DNA of 64,000 nucleotides from Siphonodentalium dalli (taxonomy: Eukaryota; Mollusca; Scaphopoda; Gadilida; Siphonodentaliidae): contig CP136066.1 in NCBI GenBank assembly GCA_032622095.1, forward strand, positions 48,828,911 through 48,892,910, in the 5' to 3' direction. Positions 42,470-56,614 of this stretch are shown here, one piece after another. The notes under the pieces were generated by a model. That model was not told where the DNA came from. It saw nothing but the letters and a program-made list of their open reading frames with translations, and ran no database searches. Each line of letters starts with the position of its first letter. Positions within the stretch are counted from its first letter, which is position 1. The position numbers and the translations under genes were made by a program.

Positions 42470-43200
42470 GAAATACTTGACACTTTTCAATGCAACCTAG
42501 TTTATCACATTCTCAAAGAAGAATGGGGTATACTGCATTGACTATGTCCTCCGGCTGTCTGTCCATCCATACATTCTTCCTGGCATATACCTCAGCCATG
42601 GGTTGTCGGATCAATGAAATTTGGTGCGGATGGTCGCCATCATAACTGTTTTCAAAAGAGGGGCCAATGACATTGTTTAATTTCCCATTCTAGAATTATT
42701 GTTTTTTGTTTATCTGGAAAACGGCTGTTTTGGAATTTGGAAATTTGCTTCTGGGTTTATGAAACTGATATTTTCAATAAATACGAGATGTACAGGCTGT
42801 CATGTGCCATGATTGGTTTGGTTGGATCAATAAACATTTCTGCTTCGATTGATGTATAATACATGTATATATAATTATGCTACTTACCAACGAGAGTGTC
42901 TTTCAGACCCGAGTCTAAAAACTTGACCGAGTCTTGACCGAGGTTGAGTGACATCATGTCGAACGAGTAAAAAACACAGTCAGACCTGTGCTCATAACCG
43001 GAGTTCCTCTGAACCAAAATAGAGTTATTCCCCTTCTCTATGGGCATCTTCTGAGACACAGACGTTTCAAATGGTGATGAATTATAGTATTTTAATCATA
43101 TTTTATGGCATATTATGTTATTAAAACCGCATATCAAGGCACTATAAACAAAAATAAAAGGTCAGCCGACCACAGTGTCCCCCGTGGCAAGTCGATGCCG
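42470..43200. other. Unassigned sequence with dispersed-repeat character
   Basis: 42,546-42,720 (CTGTCCATCCATAC, ATCAATGAAATTTGGTGCG) has the look of a degenerate dispersed repeat tail. 43,020-43,160 matches the AGGCCCACTTAATTTT family interior. Confidence 0.4.
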
Positions 43201-43204
43201 CTTT

Positions 43205-43676
43205 GTTAAAGAAATTAAAAAAAATGTTGAAATTTTCTAAGTCGAAAAGGGTTAATAACTCCGTAAACAAATATTTTTTCCGTCATCTATATACATGTTG
43301 CACATCTCCAATATGTGGTAACAATACTCTGAAGTTTCAAATATCTACGATAAAAACTGTAGGAGGAGTTGATTACACCACGAAGGTACCCTCATACAGA
43401 AAATTATAAAAAATGTTGAAATTTTCTAAGTCGAAAAGGGTTAATAACTCTGTCATAAAATAGTTTTTCCGTCATCTATATACACGTTGCATATATTCAA
43501 TATGTGGTAACAATACTCTGAAGTTTCAAATCTCTGGGATGAAATATGTAGGAGGAGATTATTACACCATGAAGGTACTCAAAAGTGTGACGAACGGACG
43601 GACGGAGCCCGTTTCTATAGTCCCCCAAAAATAAATTTTTCGGGGGACAATAATCATTGACTCAAAAATTAAGTGG
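43205..43676. repeat. ~190-bp tandem duplication plus TTAA-family right end
   Basis: AAAATGTTGAAATTTTCTAA occurs at about 43,220 and 43,410, each followed by GGGTTAATAACTC and CCGTCATCTATATACA. The block closes with GACGAACGGACGGACGGAG and AAAATTAAGTGGGCCT next to TTAA. Confidence 0.7.
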
Positions 43677-44559
43677 GCCTTTAAAAACTCTACAATAATG
43701 AAATTTCGTATATTGAAATCATTGTTATATAGCCCCAGACATTACTTACCGAAGTCCAATTAAATACTAAAGTTTAATCAAAACTGTACAGTAAAAATTG
43801 GAAAAGGTTAAAGCATTGAAAAAATATTCTGAAAACCATATTCAGACTAAACTATTTGAACTTACTACACGATTAGCGATGTTTGTTGATAAATCACTGT
43901 AACAGTTTTGTTAACAATGGTTTTATGACGCGACATTTCGTTATTGGATAGCTATCAATAATTAATATAATAAAGAACACATATCTATTTCTCAATGTTC
44001 TTCTCAGTTGTGATGTTTTACAGACTTTTATAATTTTTGCACATTTACCCACTGCAGTGTCGTGTGTCCCTTTAAAACGTCGCATTGCTGTGGTCAAAGT
44101 TGCCCATATGGACCTAGCTTAAATTAAAACTTCTAAGTTGTTTCGAGTCACCAAAATCCAAGGTATGTATTAGAAGTTACGCCTATAGCAGTAATTTTTG
44201 TTACATGATATATTTATGATTGCAACGCAGTTTTTCCAGAATATACCTTGTATATACACAGACATATAACAAAATAGATTCAAATTAACATATAATATGT
44301 ATAATTCTGGCAGAAATGTGAAAAACACTGTGATTTGCCACAATTTGCGCGTGAAATAGCATTCAATTTGCCCGAAAATATATTCCAATTTGCCCGAAAT
44401 TTGAGCCTTCAAAACGTTTTGGGGTCTGCTGCCCTCCCAGCCCCTGGCCCGTGCGGCTACGATTGAACAAGGCCATTACTAGGCTTCAACCTCCGTCTCA
44501 CTATAACTTCTAAGATCGGTATTATTATGCTGTTCATTGGCCGGATGTGTCGACGGGGG

Positions 44560-45780
44560 TTTGGTGTGTCTCACACCCAGGGATGTGGCTAGAGGGGGGG
44601 GGGGGTGTCTCACCCCCCAGCAGAGAGCTATATTTTCAATAGTTGGAAATTTCATACCTGCCACAACGAAATTTCATACCAACAATAGGTTGAAAATGTT
44701 CTTGTAGTTTGATTATAAAACAATTTATTGGGGGAATTTATTGTTTTTCGACCAATATTTGCATATGTTCCTATTTTTTGTCCAAATTTTTGACAGAAAT
44801 GGACATCAGTTGGAAATTTTCCAACCTTAGGGGGGTGACAGGTTGGAAATTTCCAACACTTGGAAAGCTTGTGTCCTGGTCCCTCCCCCGTGGCCAGTCA
44901 AAAACTTCTAGTTAATTTAAGAAAACAATATTGTCATACAATTGGTCAACATTGTCATTGGAATTGTCATCAGTTGGAAATTTTCCAAACTAAGTGGGGG
45001 TGTAGGGTTTGAAATTTCCAACAGTAGGAAGGCTTGAGGCTAGTCTAGATGTTAGGATTTTGCGATTTTCTTGTTCAGATTTCAAAATTTTCGCACACCG
45101 GGCCGAACCATGGTCGGCCCGGTGTGTCATTGCCCCATCCACATGGCCAATACAAAACTGCTAATTAGTTTAGCAAAACAATATTTTACTACATTTGGTC
45201 AAATTTGTAGACATAAATGGTCATCAGTTGAAGAATTTTCCAACCTGAGGGGGAGCATGAGGTTTGAAATTTCCAACACTAGGAAAGCTTCAGTTGAGGC
45301 CAGTCTAGATGCTAGGATTTGCGATTTTATTGTATATAGTTTTCAAAATTTTCTCACACCGGGCCAAACAACCATGGTCGGCCCGGTGTTTCCTGGTCTG
45401 TTGTCGATAGCTGTGTGCATTTGTCTGGAATTAGATCACTAGTTGTTTTTTTTAGGCAATTTTCAGGTTAAAATATCTTAATGTTTTCATACTGGGAAAA
45501 TAGAAGCATCGCTTATGAATATATAGGAAATTAGGCCTGAGCATGAGGTACAAGGGGGGGGGGGGTGCAAATGGAATTATGCAAACAAACAGTTGTTGGT
45601 GCGATTTCGACTCAAGGGGGGGGGGGGTGTGCAAGTGGAATTATGCAAAAAGTTGTGTTGGTGTGATTCCGACTCAAGGGGAGGGGGTGCAGTTGGAAAT
45701 TCCCAAGGTGGACACCCCCCCAGCGGAGACCCTCTAGCCACATCCCTGCTCACCCCCCTCCCGACATTGGCCAACGTATT
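44560..45780. repeat. Degenerate repeats with poly-G tracts
   Basis: Recurrent TTGGAAATTTTCCAACCT and TTTCCAACACTAGGAAAGC segments (44,800; 44,970; 45,220), two GGGCCGAACAACCATGG-like palindromes (45,100; 45,360) and G runs at about 44,596, 45,555 and 45,617. No gene. Confidence 0.6.
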
Positions 45781-45957
45781 CAACAGTTTATATAGTAAAT
45801 ATGCAGGGGTGGCGCCAGTATTTCACCGACACAGGAGCTACGATCCCCGACGGGGCTACAGCTATCGGGCTGGCCATAGCTGATCTATCTCCCCGATTGT
45901 GGGAGGGGGCTAACACTCTATAGCCACATGACCCCTCCTCTGGTGTCAACCCTGTAT

Positions 45958-47052
45958 ATATGGCTAACGCCCGTAGATATCATAATCCACCATGCAGTAC
46001 AAAACCTGGAACTTTTTGATGGTCTGACCCGTTCTGACAGGAAACGATATATATAACACTAGCCGATGAGCCCGACGTTGTCCGGGCTATTCAAAAACCA
46101 AATTTCAAGTCGATAGCTCCACCCGTTTCCGAGATGTGGTCTGCGCATGCGCGAAGCTGGCGTCGCACGGGCTCGGCGACCCGATAAAATTCGTATCCAG
46201 GGCAAGATACATTCACATAGCAAATTACAAGTCGATAGCTCCACCCGTTTCCGAGATGTTGTCTGCGCATGCGCGAAGCTGGCGTCGCACGGGCTCGGCG
46301 ACCCGATAAAATTCGTATCCGGGGCAAGATACATAGCAAATTTCAAGTCGATAGCTCCACCCGTTTCCGATATCTCGTCTGCGCATGCACTGCACGGGCT
46401 CGCCAATACGACAACGACGACCGCCTGGTCAAACTACACACACGTACCAAGTTTCGTCCCGATCGGTCGAGAATCGTAGATTTGTATCAATGACAGACAA
46501 ACATACAGACAGACAGACAGAGGTCTTCAAAATATATATGAGATTTAACAAACAAGGCAGGGCATATATATCTTTATAATACTTCTTCCTCAATAACCAA
46601 CTTCACATTAGGGGTGGTCCCAGCTCGAGATTGCAGGTTTTTCTTTTAATTGTGTGGGCCGATATCGCAATAGACATTGAATTAATTACCCATGCAGGAG
46701 AAATTCAATAATTGTAAGCGACGCAAAGCAAAATCGCTCAGTCACTTAAAATGGTATATCCTTCATGTAAGAATACACTTCCATTCTCCATATATGTGTT
46801 ATGGTTAGGGTTAGGGTTCGGGTTAAGGCTAGGGTTGGGCTAGGTTAGGTTAGAGTTAAGGTTAGTGTATTCTCCCATGAAGGACATACCACTTAAATAG
46901 TGCAGTTTGAGTTGGGACCTTCACATACAGTTTCCCGCATTATTCATTCGCATTTATAAGGTTCCCCTGTCAAAACTTCAAAAAGTTCCCAGGTTTTTAT
47001 ACTAGTGGAATATGATCTCTACGGGCGTTAGCCAGAGTAGAGATTCATGACA
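45958..47052. mobile_element. Inverted-repeat element (GATCATATTCCACC family) carrying tandem repeats
   Basis: Left GCTAACGCCCGTAGATATCA and right GATCTCTACGGGCGTTAGCC match the arms of 24720-25182. The body contains ~120-bp tandem copies (46,080-46,400: AAGTCGATAGCTCCACCCG, CTGCGCATGCGCGAAGCTGG) and a telomere-like tract. Confidence 0.65.
46803..46862. repeat. Interstitial telomere-like repeat
   Basis: Degenerate (TTAGGG)n: GGTTAGGGTTAGGGTTCGGG followed by AAGGCTAGGGTTGGGC and TAGGTTAGGTTAG. Confidence 0.8.
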
Positions 47053-47385
47053 TGGACTAGTGACAGGCGATAGGGTTTGGGGTGTCTCACACCCCCATAC
47101 ATTGGCTAAAATGATCACCAGTTCAGCGGAAATTTAATTCCTGACACAACATTAGTTTGGAATTTCCGACAAAAAGTGGGTTGAATTTGTTCTGATAGTG
47201 TAATACTCCAACCAGAATTTAGTGTGAAATTAAAGTGATGTGAAACACTCTGGTAGGGTGATCAAATAGAAATGAATGATGATATTGCTCAAAGTGGTTA
47301 TTTTTACAAATATTAAATCCCAACTGACAACACACATCGTCATTATTATCTTAATTAAATTCAGTGACTCTCGATGGCGATATCG

Positions 47386-47907
47386 CACCCTTAGAACAAA
47401 TGTGTATAAATACTACACAATATGTGTTACATTTGATCTTAAACAAAATTGTGTAGAATGCAACATGACATAAATGTGTCGGTGGAATTTTCTCAACATT
47501 GAATATGAGTGAATATGTGAGTATATTATATTTAATAGATGAGATATGTTCTATTTGAGACATAATCCTCGTAAAAGCTGCCATAATAAAAAATTGGCAG
47601 CTGATTTAAAACTTTTATCTACACAATTATGTGTTGTTTAGTTTTTACACAAACATAGTGTATAACAAAGTTTAAAGCTGCTGCCAATTGTTTGTTCTGT
47701 TGTAGCCTTTACGAGTTTTGTGTCTCCAATAGAACACCTTTCATCTAATAACTATAATACACTCACATATTCAATCATATTCAACGTTGATGATATTCCA
47801 CCGACACATTTAATAATTATATGTCACGTCGCATTTCTACACAATTTTGTTTAAGATCAAATGTAACACATTTTGTGTAGTATTTATACACATTTGTTCT
47901 AAGAGTG
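47386..47907. mobile_element. Stem-loop element with ~140-bp inverted arms
   Basis: CGCACCCTTAGAACAAATGT through TGAATATGTGAG is inverted at 47757-47907 (CTCACATATTCAATC through ACATTTGTTCTAAGAGTGCG). Target duplication not identified. Confidence 0.7.
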
Positions 47908-49140
47908 CGTTTTCGATACTTTATGGCCGATAGTTGCACCCCGAATGGATAGGTAAATATTTACAATCGAGCGTAGTTCAGATGATGTTTTCTATGGAGT
48001 GGTACGGTAGATTTGTTTGAGATGCCTGAATACTAACTTAACAGATTAACGCACCCGAACAAGTCCATAATATGTCTTTCCATTGAATAAACAAATCAGT
48101 TAGTTTCCAAACACTATCCCTATTGGACGAATGTAGCAATGAACTAAGATTGTCGAAATTTCGAACCACACCGACGGTACCATTTCAGAGAACACAACGG
48201 TTGAACTACCCACAAATGTAAATATTTACCACATTATTCGGGACGCGTTATTGGGCATAAACATACGACACTGATTGCGCCAATAACAGTCAATGTGTGT
48301 AATTCGTTTATAACAATGAATCTGTTTCTGACTATTTTGGATACAACATTTATGAGAATGACTTATTTTTGGATGATTATTTGTTATTCCGTTCGGAAAA
48401 ACTCAGAGTGTTTTACATCACTTCATTTTTTTTTTAGACTAAAATTCGATTATTTTCCTACTTTCGACAAAAATAAATGGCCATCAGTTGGAAAAACAAC
48501 TAATTTGTTGAGGTGTACCATTTGGAAAATTCCGACTCAAATGGGGAGGTAAAGATGGGATTTTTCTGACTTGGCATGTTCTGTCTTGTTCAATGGAGCT
48601 ATATAGGGGTGCATGTGTAAATTCAAAGGTGGACACCCCCCAATTAAATATGGCGACACCCTAGCCAAGTCCCTGACTGCATGTACAAAGAGTCACTGCC
48701 TATCTGTCGCCCAATCTCATGTGGGACGATATAACATATGGGCGCATTCCAAAGATAACTTTTAGAATCAAAGAATATTTTCTCTAAATGAAATATCTAC
48801 CGATAATTCCATCTCGGCGGGACATTCGGAGCGCGCGATTCGGCCCAGACACAAATCACACGAGTCAATCGGTTTTGATATCTGCGTACGCCTGTGGGAA
48901 ATCAACAATAGAACTTCGGTGCCATATATCATGGTTCCCAGTCGTCGACTCCACAAGGCATGGAGCCAGTCTATCTAGAATCCCACTGAGGAGTCAATCG
49001 TCTAATTGAATAGCAGACGTGATTCCCCGATTTATAGCAGAACAGACGATTGGTAAATTGTAGTGGATTATATCAGCAATTATCAACTCGTCTGTTGTGT
49101 GGCCTCATGTCTGATTGCAAATAATAACAAATTTATTCGT
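47908..49140. other. Unassigned sequence
   Basis: No gene recognised. An open frame at 48,788-49,009 (plus) has no features I can tie to a family. Confidence 0.4.
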
Positions 49141-49335
49141 GTATCTGTGGCGTACATCGGTCTCCATATGAGTCTGAGCGCTGGCGTCCGCGAACAGAGT
49201 TCAAACATCATCGGGTCCATTCGAATCCGCTCGTGTGTTTGAGGAGTACATCGGTCTCCATGTGAGTCAGAGAGCTGGCGTCAGGGAACAGAGTTCAAAC
49301 AACATTGGGTCCATTCGAATCTGCACAGTCACTAA
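49140..49335. repeat. ~100-bp tandem duplication
   Basis: GTACATCGGTCTCCATATGA and AACAGAGTTCAAACATCATC recur as GTACATCGGTCTCCATGTGA and AACAGAGTTCAAACAACATT. Confidence 0.8.
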
Positions 49336-49457
49336 AGCTGACTAGACTCAGCCCCTCCTCAGGCCAGTATAACTCCACCAAAATATTACGAGGGTTGGGG
49401 GGGGGGGGGGGGTGTAATGTGTCTTTGTCCGACGTATACCTAATTGCCGACATTTAA

Positions 49458-50314
49458 AGGCCCACTTAATTTTTGAACCCCCAAATCACATTAAATAAAA
49501 TATATGCCATATTATATAGACCATTTGAAAGAGGAAGCCCCAAAACATTGTATTCAACATTCAAGTTATTCGATGTAATAAACTGTGAACATATTATTTT
49601 TGTTGAGATATCGATGTCTGTTCTGTGCTCAAGTTTCTGCGCAAAGCCTATAATTTTCAATGGAAGGGGAAATAACTCTATATATTTAGATATAGAGTTA
49701 TTCCCCTTCCATTGAAAATAAACTATAGTTTGAATTATGTTGCATTCTGGGAGCCATAACGGGGAAAATGATTTTATGATTTCAGCTATTTTCTATCACT
49801 CTATTGGCACCTTAGACACAGACGTTCCAAATGGTGATGAATTATAGTATTTTAAACATAAAACCGCCACAAACAGAAAGAACATCAAAATATAGAGACT
49901 TTGTCCGAAAACAAATAAGAAATATCGCATAAACAGTATGTTATTGTCAAATGTTTGACCATTGTTATGTAAACAAAAGCATAAAAAGTTACTTTTCTGG
50001 TGTTTGTTTATATTATGATAGTAAACATAAAGAACGTTCTTTGTTGGTGAATTCCTGATATGGAACTAATAAAGAGCGTTTATGCCATTTGTGCGTGATT
50101 AGCCAGTAGCATTGTGCTGTCTTCTGTAACACAACCAGGCTCTTGCTTAGATAACATATACTATAGGTCTTTATGATAACATGCTGTTTACGTGATGATC
50201 ATGGTATATATGAACGAAACTGTATGCGTTTTAATATTTTTCTGTTTACGGTGATATATATATGAATATGAATATTTTCGACAACTAAGGCCTCACGTGC
50301 CTTTAAGTGGGCCT
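49458..50314. mobile_element. TTAA-flanked element (AGGCCCACTTAATTTT family), longer copy
   Basis: TTAA 49454-49457 and 50315-50318; ends AGGCCCACTTAATTTTTG and TTTAAGTGGGCCT. Interior shared with 41154-41633 for about 400 bp. Confidence 0.78.
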
Positions 50315-50318
50315 TTAA

Positions 50319-51990
50319 TAAGTCGGACATACTGAAGACATACTGATATCTGTCCACTCACTTTAGACCTCACCCTCAATCTCGACCCCCCGTTTTAAGT
50401 ACTACATTCCAACTGAGCTAACTTTGAGTCCTACATAATTAAATATATATAACTATTGTTATGCGTGTTTCAATATTGTTAAGGGAGAGAAGCAATATTC
50501 TAAGTTGAATAACTTGTGCTCCCATCCCTTTTGATTAACTCATTGCATATTTTCAGATTATATTTGTCAATGTATAAAATGTATTATGTAAAGTGGGTTA
50601 AAATAAAATATGTTCAAACAAAAGACCGGAGGCCTGAGCTGGTGATATTCCGAGAAAAGTTCACTGCATGAAAAATTGAACTTACGAATTTACAACGGCA
50701 TAAATTTATCATAAATTCGGAATTTAGGGACATACATACATTTGACATTTTTGTTCTCTCAAAGAGAAAAAATGCGAATAAATTCTGCCGAAACTTGACA
50801 TATATAAAAAAATTAAAACAAAACATACGTGATTCTGCATAAATTTGATGTAAATGTTGAAACATTTAAGTTTAAAATGTTCAGCAATTACGTAGTGACA
50901 TAACTTTGGGACCCTCTTACTTACGAACGCCCCCCCCCCCCCCAGGATCGGGGGACCACTACGTTATGACGATTTAAAAGCCGACTTAATGTTCGAATCA
51001 TCAGGTCATACTACATGCAGCAGCAATAACAATTTAAAAATATATGCTAGATTACATATCATTTAAAACTGGAAGCTCGAATACATTGTATTATCAACAT
51101 ATTCGGTCGAATAACATTACTGTAAACACGTTGTTTTTGAAGTACTTGTGTACTGAGTGATTCTGTGACTGTATATACTGCATGTCAGTTTGTTATTCTC
51201 GATGGAAGGGATTATAACAATATCTCCTAGTTTTTAATTTTGCTGCTTTTTGGTCGGTTATAAGGCCAACAGAAGGAAGTCATGCGTTAACATTGATGTC
51301 TATCGAATATATTTTGTAGTTTGTAACCCGTGAGCGTCATCTGAAAGTTCTCCAGACTCGTCCTTGCCGTTTCATTATGCTGATATGATATAGAGTTATC
51401 CATCTTAATTTGCTTTGGGCTTGCATGGCCGAAATGGGTGATGGTTTCCAAACTGCAAGGCAGCTAGAGTTGAGTCCCCAACAACCCTGACCTGGCCACT
51501 GTCGTTACGGTTACAATTTATTTTGCCTTATTCTGAGAAACTGAATTGTCCATATTAATTTGGAAATTGGATAAATCAAATCAAAATGAATTGAAGCCGA
51601 CAAAACTCAAAAATAAAAAATGTTCGATTTAATTACGGATATATTTATACACGCAATGTTACGCAGTGGTCAGATCAGCGTAGCGAGGGTACTTAACGCT
51701 ACCTAGAAGGTTGGGTGGTTTAATGATAATCTATTACATGGATGAAACTACGTCACCAATAAACTCTCTAACCAAAGGGATTTTTATTTTAAAATTGTTT
51801 AAAATATATATAAACGTTAGGCATGTCTCACGGACTGGTGACGGGATAAACTAGCATATATATGCGCCGTGGAGATTACCAAATTTGGAGGGGGCACAAC
51901 CAATAACCCCTGTCATCACGCACCTGATTACATGTTATTCGTGCATGTGTGTGTCTGAACCATGCTATTATGACAAAATCACCACATTTA
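50319..51990. other. Unassigned intergenic sequence
   Basis: No gene recognised. Contains a poly-C tract at about 50,930-50,943. The stretch 50,970-51,240 resembles the AGGCCCACTTAATTTT interior at low similarity. Confidence 0.4.
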
Positions 51991-51991
51991 A

Positions 51992-52370
51992 AGGTACTCA
52001 ATCCGATCAGACCATAACATCAATATACAACAACAACATTTCTTGAAAAAACTATGGTATCAAATTTCCCAAAACTTTTTGTTAAAAAAAATATGGCCGT
52101 ATTATCACTGAAGTATCACGAAATTTGACCGTATTACCACTTGATTTTAGAGTATCCATCTTCATCCGCAATTTTGTCCGAGACCCTCCGTTTGACCACG
52201 TGTTTCCAGGCCACATATTATTACACATCTCGAGAAATAACAAACTTCATAAATCTATATCTGATCACTCTGAGCTTTGATGGGTGGGTTTCTCGACTCG
52301 AATCAAATATTTTTTACCCCCGAAGCCAAAGAAATAGTTATTTAGGAGCGTCTGATCGGATTGAGTACCT
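51992..52370. mobile_element. TTAA-flanked element (AGGTACTCAA family)
   Basis: TTAA 51988-51991 and 52371-52374; ends AGGTACTCAATCCGATCAGA and TCTGATCGGATTGAGTACCT. Confidence 0.84.
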
Positions 52371-52374
52371 TTAA

Positions 52375-55300
52375 GTCCACAATGTTACCACAATCTATGC
52401 TATGCTATATGGCGATCAGTCAGGGTTTGTTCTATATTGTTCCATAATGATATCATATTTATCCATCGATAAATCACATTATATAATTTATTTTTCATAA
52501 TATTTTCGCTCTAAAGTGCTCAACCTGTGATGTCGAAATGCTGAGAATGTTTTGAAATTGCCCTTAATTTGTAATGTCGAGTGTCGTTTGGTGGTGGTGA
52601 TTTGAGTCCACATCCGAATTTGTTTTTGTAATTTTGGAACAGGAAATAAATAAATGAATAAGTAATATACAAAATACATTCAAATACAAGAGCAATGCCA
52701 AGCGTGGCATATGCTCCAGACCCTTAGTTTAGAGAGTGGGCAATATTAAATATTTGTAATGGACAGGTATATGGATCGGAAATTTTTTTTATTGTCTAAA
52801 TCTAAGAAGTGGGTATCCTTTCCCCTTAAACTGGGCTATCAATACACCAAAGCACAGCCAAATCCGCGATCCATACACAAGTTACATTGCCGCAATGCCC
52901 GTACAGAGTCAAAATTAACAAATTTGCAAGTCGAACAAGGGCCGTAACTCTAGCAACAAGACAGGCAATGACTGTGGAATCGCCAACCTGAGTGTAAAGA
53001 TTGAGAAGACTGGGACTCTGAAGAATACAACAGTCAGTACTTGTCAAATTTACTTCAGAATAAATAGTTAGAACTATACACTCAGCTTAGAAATTATTCA
53101 TAGTGACATGCATACACATTCTAATTCGATTCATTTGAAGGCAGAGTGTTAAATCTGCAAAGACTGCCCCTTCTTGAATAACTAACCAATTTGAGCAAAC
53201 CTGAAATGAGATTCAGATGTTGACATTATGTGCACCACATGTGTTGGAGGACAAACAATTGTATTATACTAACATTCATCAGAAGATTTATTTAAATTTG
53301 AAAAGTGTACGTTATCAGGAACTAAATTATACAGGTAGTAGTACTCAAATTTAAATGTTAAATTAGTGGGATAAAACAGACAAAGGGTATGAAAGGTTTT
53401 AAATAACTATACCAATCATGTAAACTCTGTCAACAGGTATATGTAAGATAGCTGTCAACAGTGGATTAAACTTCATTTATGCCACCAGTCCTGTAAGCTG
53501 GGCATTGTTTCTGCTGGGAGAACTGTTGACATTTAGATAACTACTAATTACTTTATAATGACCAGACAAATGTGCAGTGTTATACCAGTATGTTGTGCAT
53601 GTCAAATATAATACTGATATAGCCATTTATATCAGCTGTAGTCAAAAGGCATTTAATGGCTGAATTGGCTATAGTGTGGGGTGGGGTGGTGGTTCATGGC
53701 TGTGTTGTGCTATGTCTAAAACAGATTTAAATCTAAAAAAACTAAAAAGTTAAAATGAAACAAAGATACATATTTCATATTTTTTAAATTTTTGTTTGTT
53801 TGTTAAATTGAGCAAGGATATTAATCTAATTATTTAAAGACTAATATCTCTGGTTCCACCCCTGTTGAAGCCCGTGACCCAATTTGCACAAATCTGAATC
53901 CCAGTCATCCAAAGAACCTCTGTACCATATATAAGCTAAATAGGCCCGATGGTTCTTGAGAAGATGTCGTTTTCATAACTACTATGGATGGAAAGAGTTA
54001 TGGCCCTGGCTTCGCAACTATCTGACTTGATGACCTCGTTTTAACAAATTTGAATATCAGTCGCATAGAGAACATCCACACCAAATATGAACCCATTCGG
54101 TCTTATGGTTCTGGAGAAAAAGATGTTCAAAGAATTGACGAGCGGATGGACAGACGGATGTACGGACGGACGTCTCGACGGCTAAATTGGCTGACGACGG
54201 ACGAGGAGTGATTACTACAGCTCAACCGGAGGCTTCGTCTCATGTGAGCTAATACTGAATGGACGAAAATTGTTGTAAGTCAGTATCTTTTCCCCGAGCT
54301 GTGCTATCACCATGCCAAAGCCCAACTAAATGATGAAGAGATCCTTGTACTTTTACAAATTTCACAAATTTCCAACGGAACTCTGGTAATTGGTAAAAAT
54401 CTCAAGGTATCCTTTCCCCCAACACGTGCTATCACCACACCAAAGGACAACGAAATCCGATAAATAACATCCGAGCTATAAGGTGATATGTTCGGATATA
54501 TGTGAAGTAAACCTATACTTGTGAGCTGCAGACAATTCTGTGTATGTTGATGTGTCCACTGTCCAGGTAGTAGTGGGATGCAGGCCAAATTTAGTGGGGT
54601 GCGAGATATTAAAAGTCAATAAATAAATAAATAAATATTGAGATCGTTATTGAAATACGGTATCAGTCTAATGGGCACCAATTTTATTGTCAGTTTGGGC
54701 CTAGTGTTGTTGATCCATACGCATCTGAGTCATCACTGATTATACACATTTCTGAAGTGGTGTTACCAAATATAGTGCACCGACATGTCGACGTTCAGTG
54801 ATTGGTCCAAACAGTGACACACGGCATAGATAGGCAAAAACCACACCTGCATATATGTGTGGTGCAGAAAATGCAATGATTTGATCAGATGGTACCGTCC
54901 ATTTGAAATGGAAAAAATGTTAAATCCATTTTTCCTTGTGAGGCGACTGACAGCTTACAAATGCAATTTATACTCATTTCAACATCATCGCCTGTGAGGT
55001 ATAAACTATATATCTTTATTTATTTTTTATTTATGGTCACCATATTTTACGCACACATGTACACCCTCCCATGTAATTTTACTCTAGTAAAATTGTTTTG
55101 TAGGATCGGTAGTGTAAATCTGAACTGCTAAAAGGACAGCATACTAGACTTTAGTCTAGAAAATAGGACTATGATGTATGGCGTTACCTCACCTCATTCG
55201 AAATCAAAGGATACGTGCTATTATCTGCCACATAACATTAATATTAGAGAATGTAGAACTCTGTTATTCACAAAATCCACCTCTGACTTGAAACAACACA

Positions 55301-55500
55301 TATACAAAGAACTATGGTTCTGTGGCGCCACGATTTGAAGTAACTGAAGACTTTTGAAATAAAGCGTTTTTTTAAAGAGCGCTTTTCCCCTCGAAGAACT
55401 CTATACTGACTAAATAACAGATGTATTCGGACATGTAACAATAATAAAACACATTTAAAGTGATTTATTGCAGTATGGGATTTACCCATGTATGTCCTGT
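52375..55500. other. Unassigned intergenic sequence with dispersed-repeat remnants
   Basis: 53,860-54,240 (GTGACCCAATTTGCACAAAT, GACGGATGTACGGACGGACG, ACTACAGCTCAACCGGAGG) and 52,690-52,950 read like degenerate dispersed repeats. No gene or exon was recognised. Confidence 0.4.
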
Positions 55501-56070
55501 TTCATCAGAATTTTACGAGAGTAAAGTGTGGTACACCATGCCTTTACTTGCATGAAATTTACAAGGGTATGTCTTTTTTTACATGGGTGTACATGACTTT
55601 TACTGGTCAACGTTTATTATTGTTAACCAGACTTTAACATGATTTACTTGGAATTTACAAGGCTATGTCCCTTTTACATGGCTTTTACCAGAGTATATCA
55701 TTGTTAACCTGACTTTACCAGAGTATAAAGCGTTTACCGGGCTTTTACAAGAGTGTTTTTATTGTAAATCTGACTTTAACTTATTTTACCAGAGTAAAGC
55801 CTGGTAAACCATGGTTTACCTGGCTTTCACCAGAGTATTTTTTATTATAAGCATAACTTTACCTCATTTTACCAGAGTAGAGCATGGTAAACCTGACTTC
55901 ACCATGCCTTTACTTGGAACTTACAGCAAGGGTATATCATTTTTACATGGGTTTTACCAGAGTATATATCATTGTAAACCTGACTTTACCAGAGTATAGA
56001 GCGTTTGTCGGGTTTTTACAAGAGTATTTTTATTGTAAATCTGACTTTAACTCATTTTACCAGAGTGTTT
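55500..56070. repeat. Diverged minisatellite with TTTTACCAGAGTA motifs
   Basis: Irregular tandem copies of TTTACCAGAGTATA with ATCATTGTAAACCTGAC and TTTACATGGGTTTTACC in a longer period of roughly 60-120 bp. Confidence 0.75.
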
Positions 56071-56271
56071 TAAATAAGGGAATGTCAAATTGCTACCCCC
56101 GATTTACCTTAATTCGCTTCACAAGTACACCATCTGGAGAGAAGTACGGACCGACAGCGCGAGCCCTCAGCTATTTATACCCCAAACCGCATACGGGGGG
56201 TCTGGGATCATAATACCACGAACGGACACTCCAAAGAACTTGGTATACTGTGCAGGGACCACATAACTTAA

Positions 56272-56610
56272 AGGGATACAGTACACTAAGTACGACCATG
56301 TATGGGACCATCTCCCATTACATTCAACAGAATATATGCAACAAATGAATAAATTTGAGCCATGGATTAGTGCAAAATACACTCATGTGCTCTATGAACG
56401 ATGCAAACAACATGGTAGTTATAATGAAAATAAGTTCAGTCATACATTCATTTTCATTATAATTACCATGTTGTTTGCATCGTTCATAGAGCACATGAGT
56501 GTATTTTGCACTAATCAATGGCTCAAATTCATTCATTTGTTGCATATATTCTGTTAAGTATAAAATGAGATGGTCCCACAAATGACCGGATTTATGTGTA
56601 CAGTGCCCCT
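56272..56610. mobile_element. Palindromic TTAA-flanked element (AGGGATACAGTAC family)
   Basis: TTAA 56268-56271 and 56611-56614; ends AGGGATACAGTACACTAAG and GTGTACAGTGCCCCT. The interior 56,300-56,580 is a long palindrome around GTTCAGTCATACATTC. Related to 8578-9204 by its ends. Confidence 0.83.
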
Positions 56611-56614
56611 TTAA

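Noticed and set aside
45071-45442. 123-codon plus-strand frame
   Set aside because: It runs through degenerate TTGGAAATTTTCC and GGGCCGAACCATGG repeats and has no domain-like composition.
56336-56581. Two mirror-image frames of about 75-85 codons on opposite strands
   Set aside because: They are the two arms of the palindromic element at 56272-56610.
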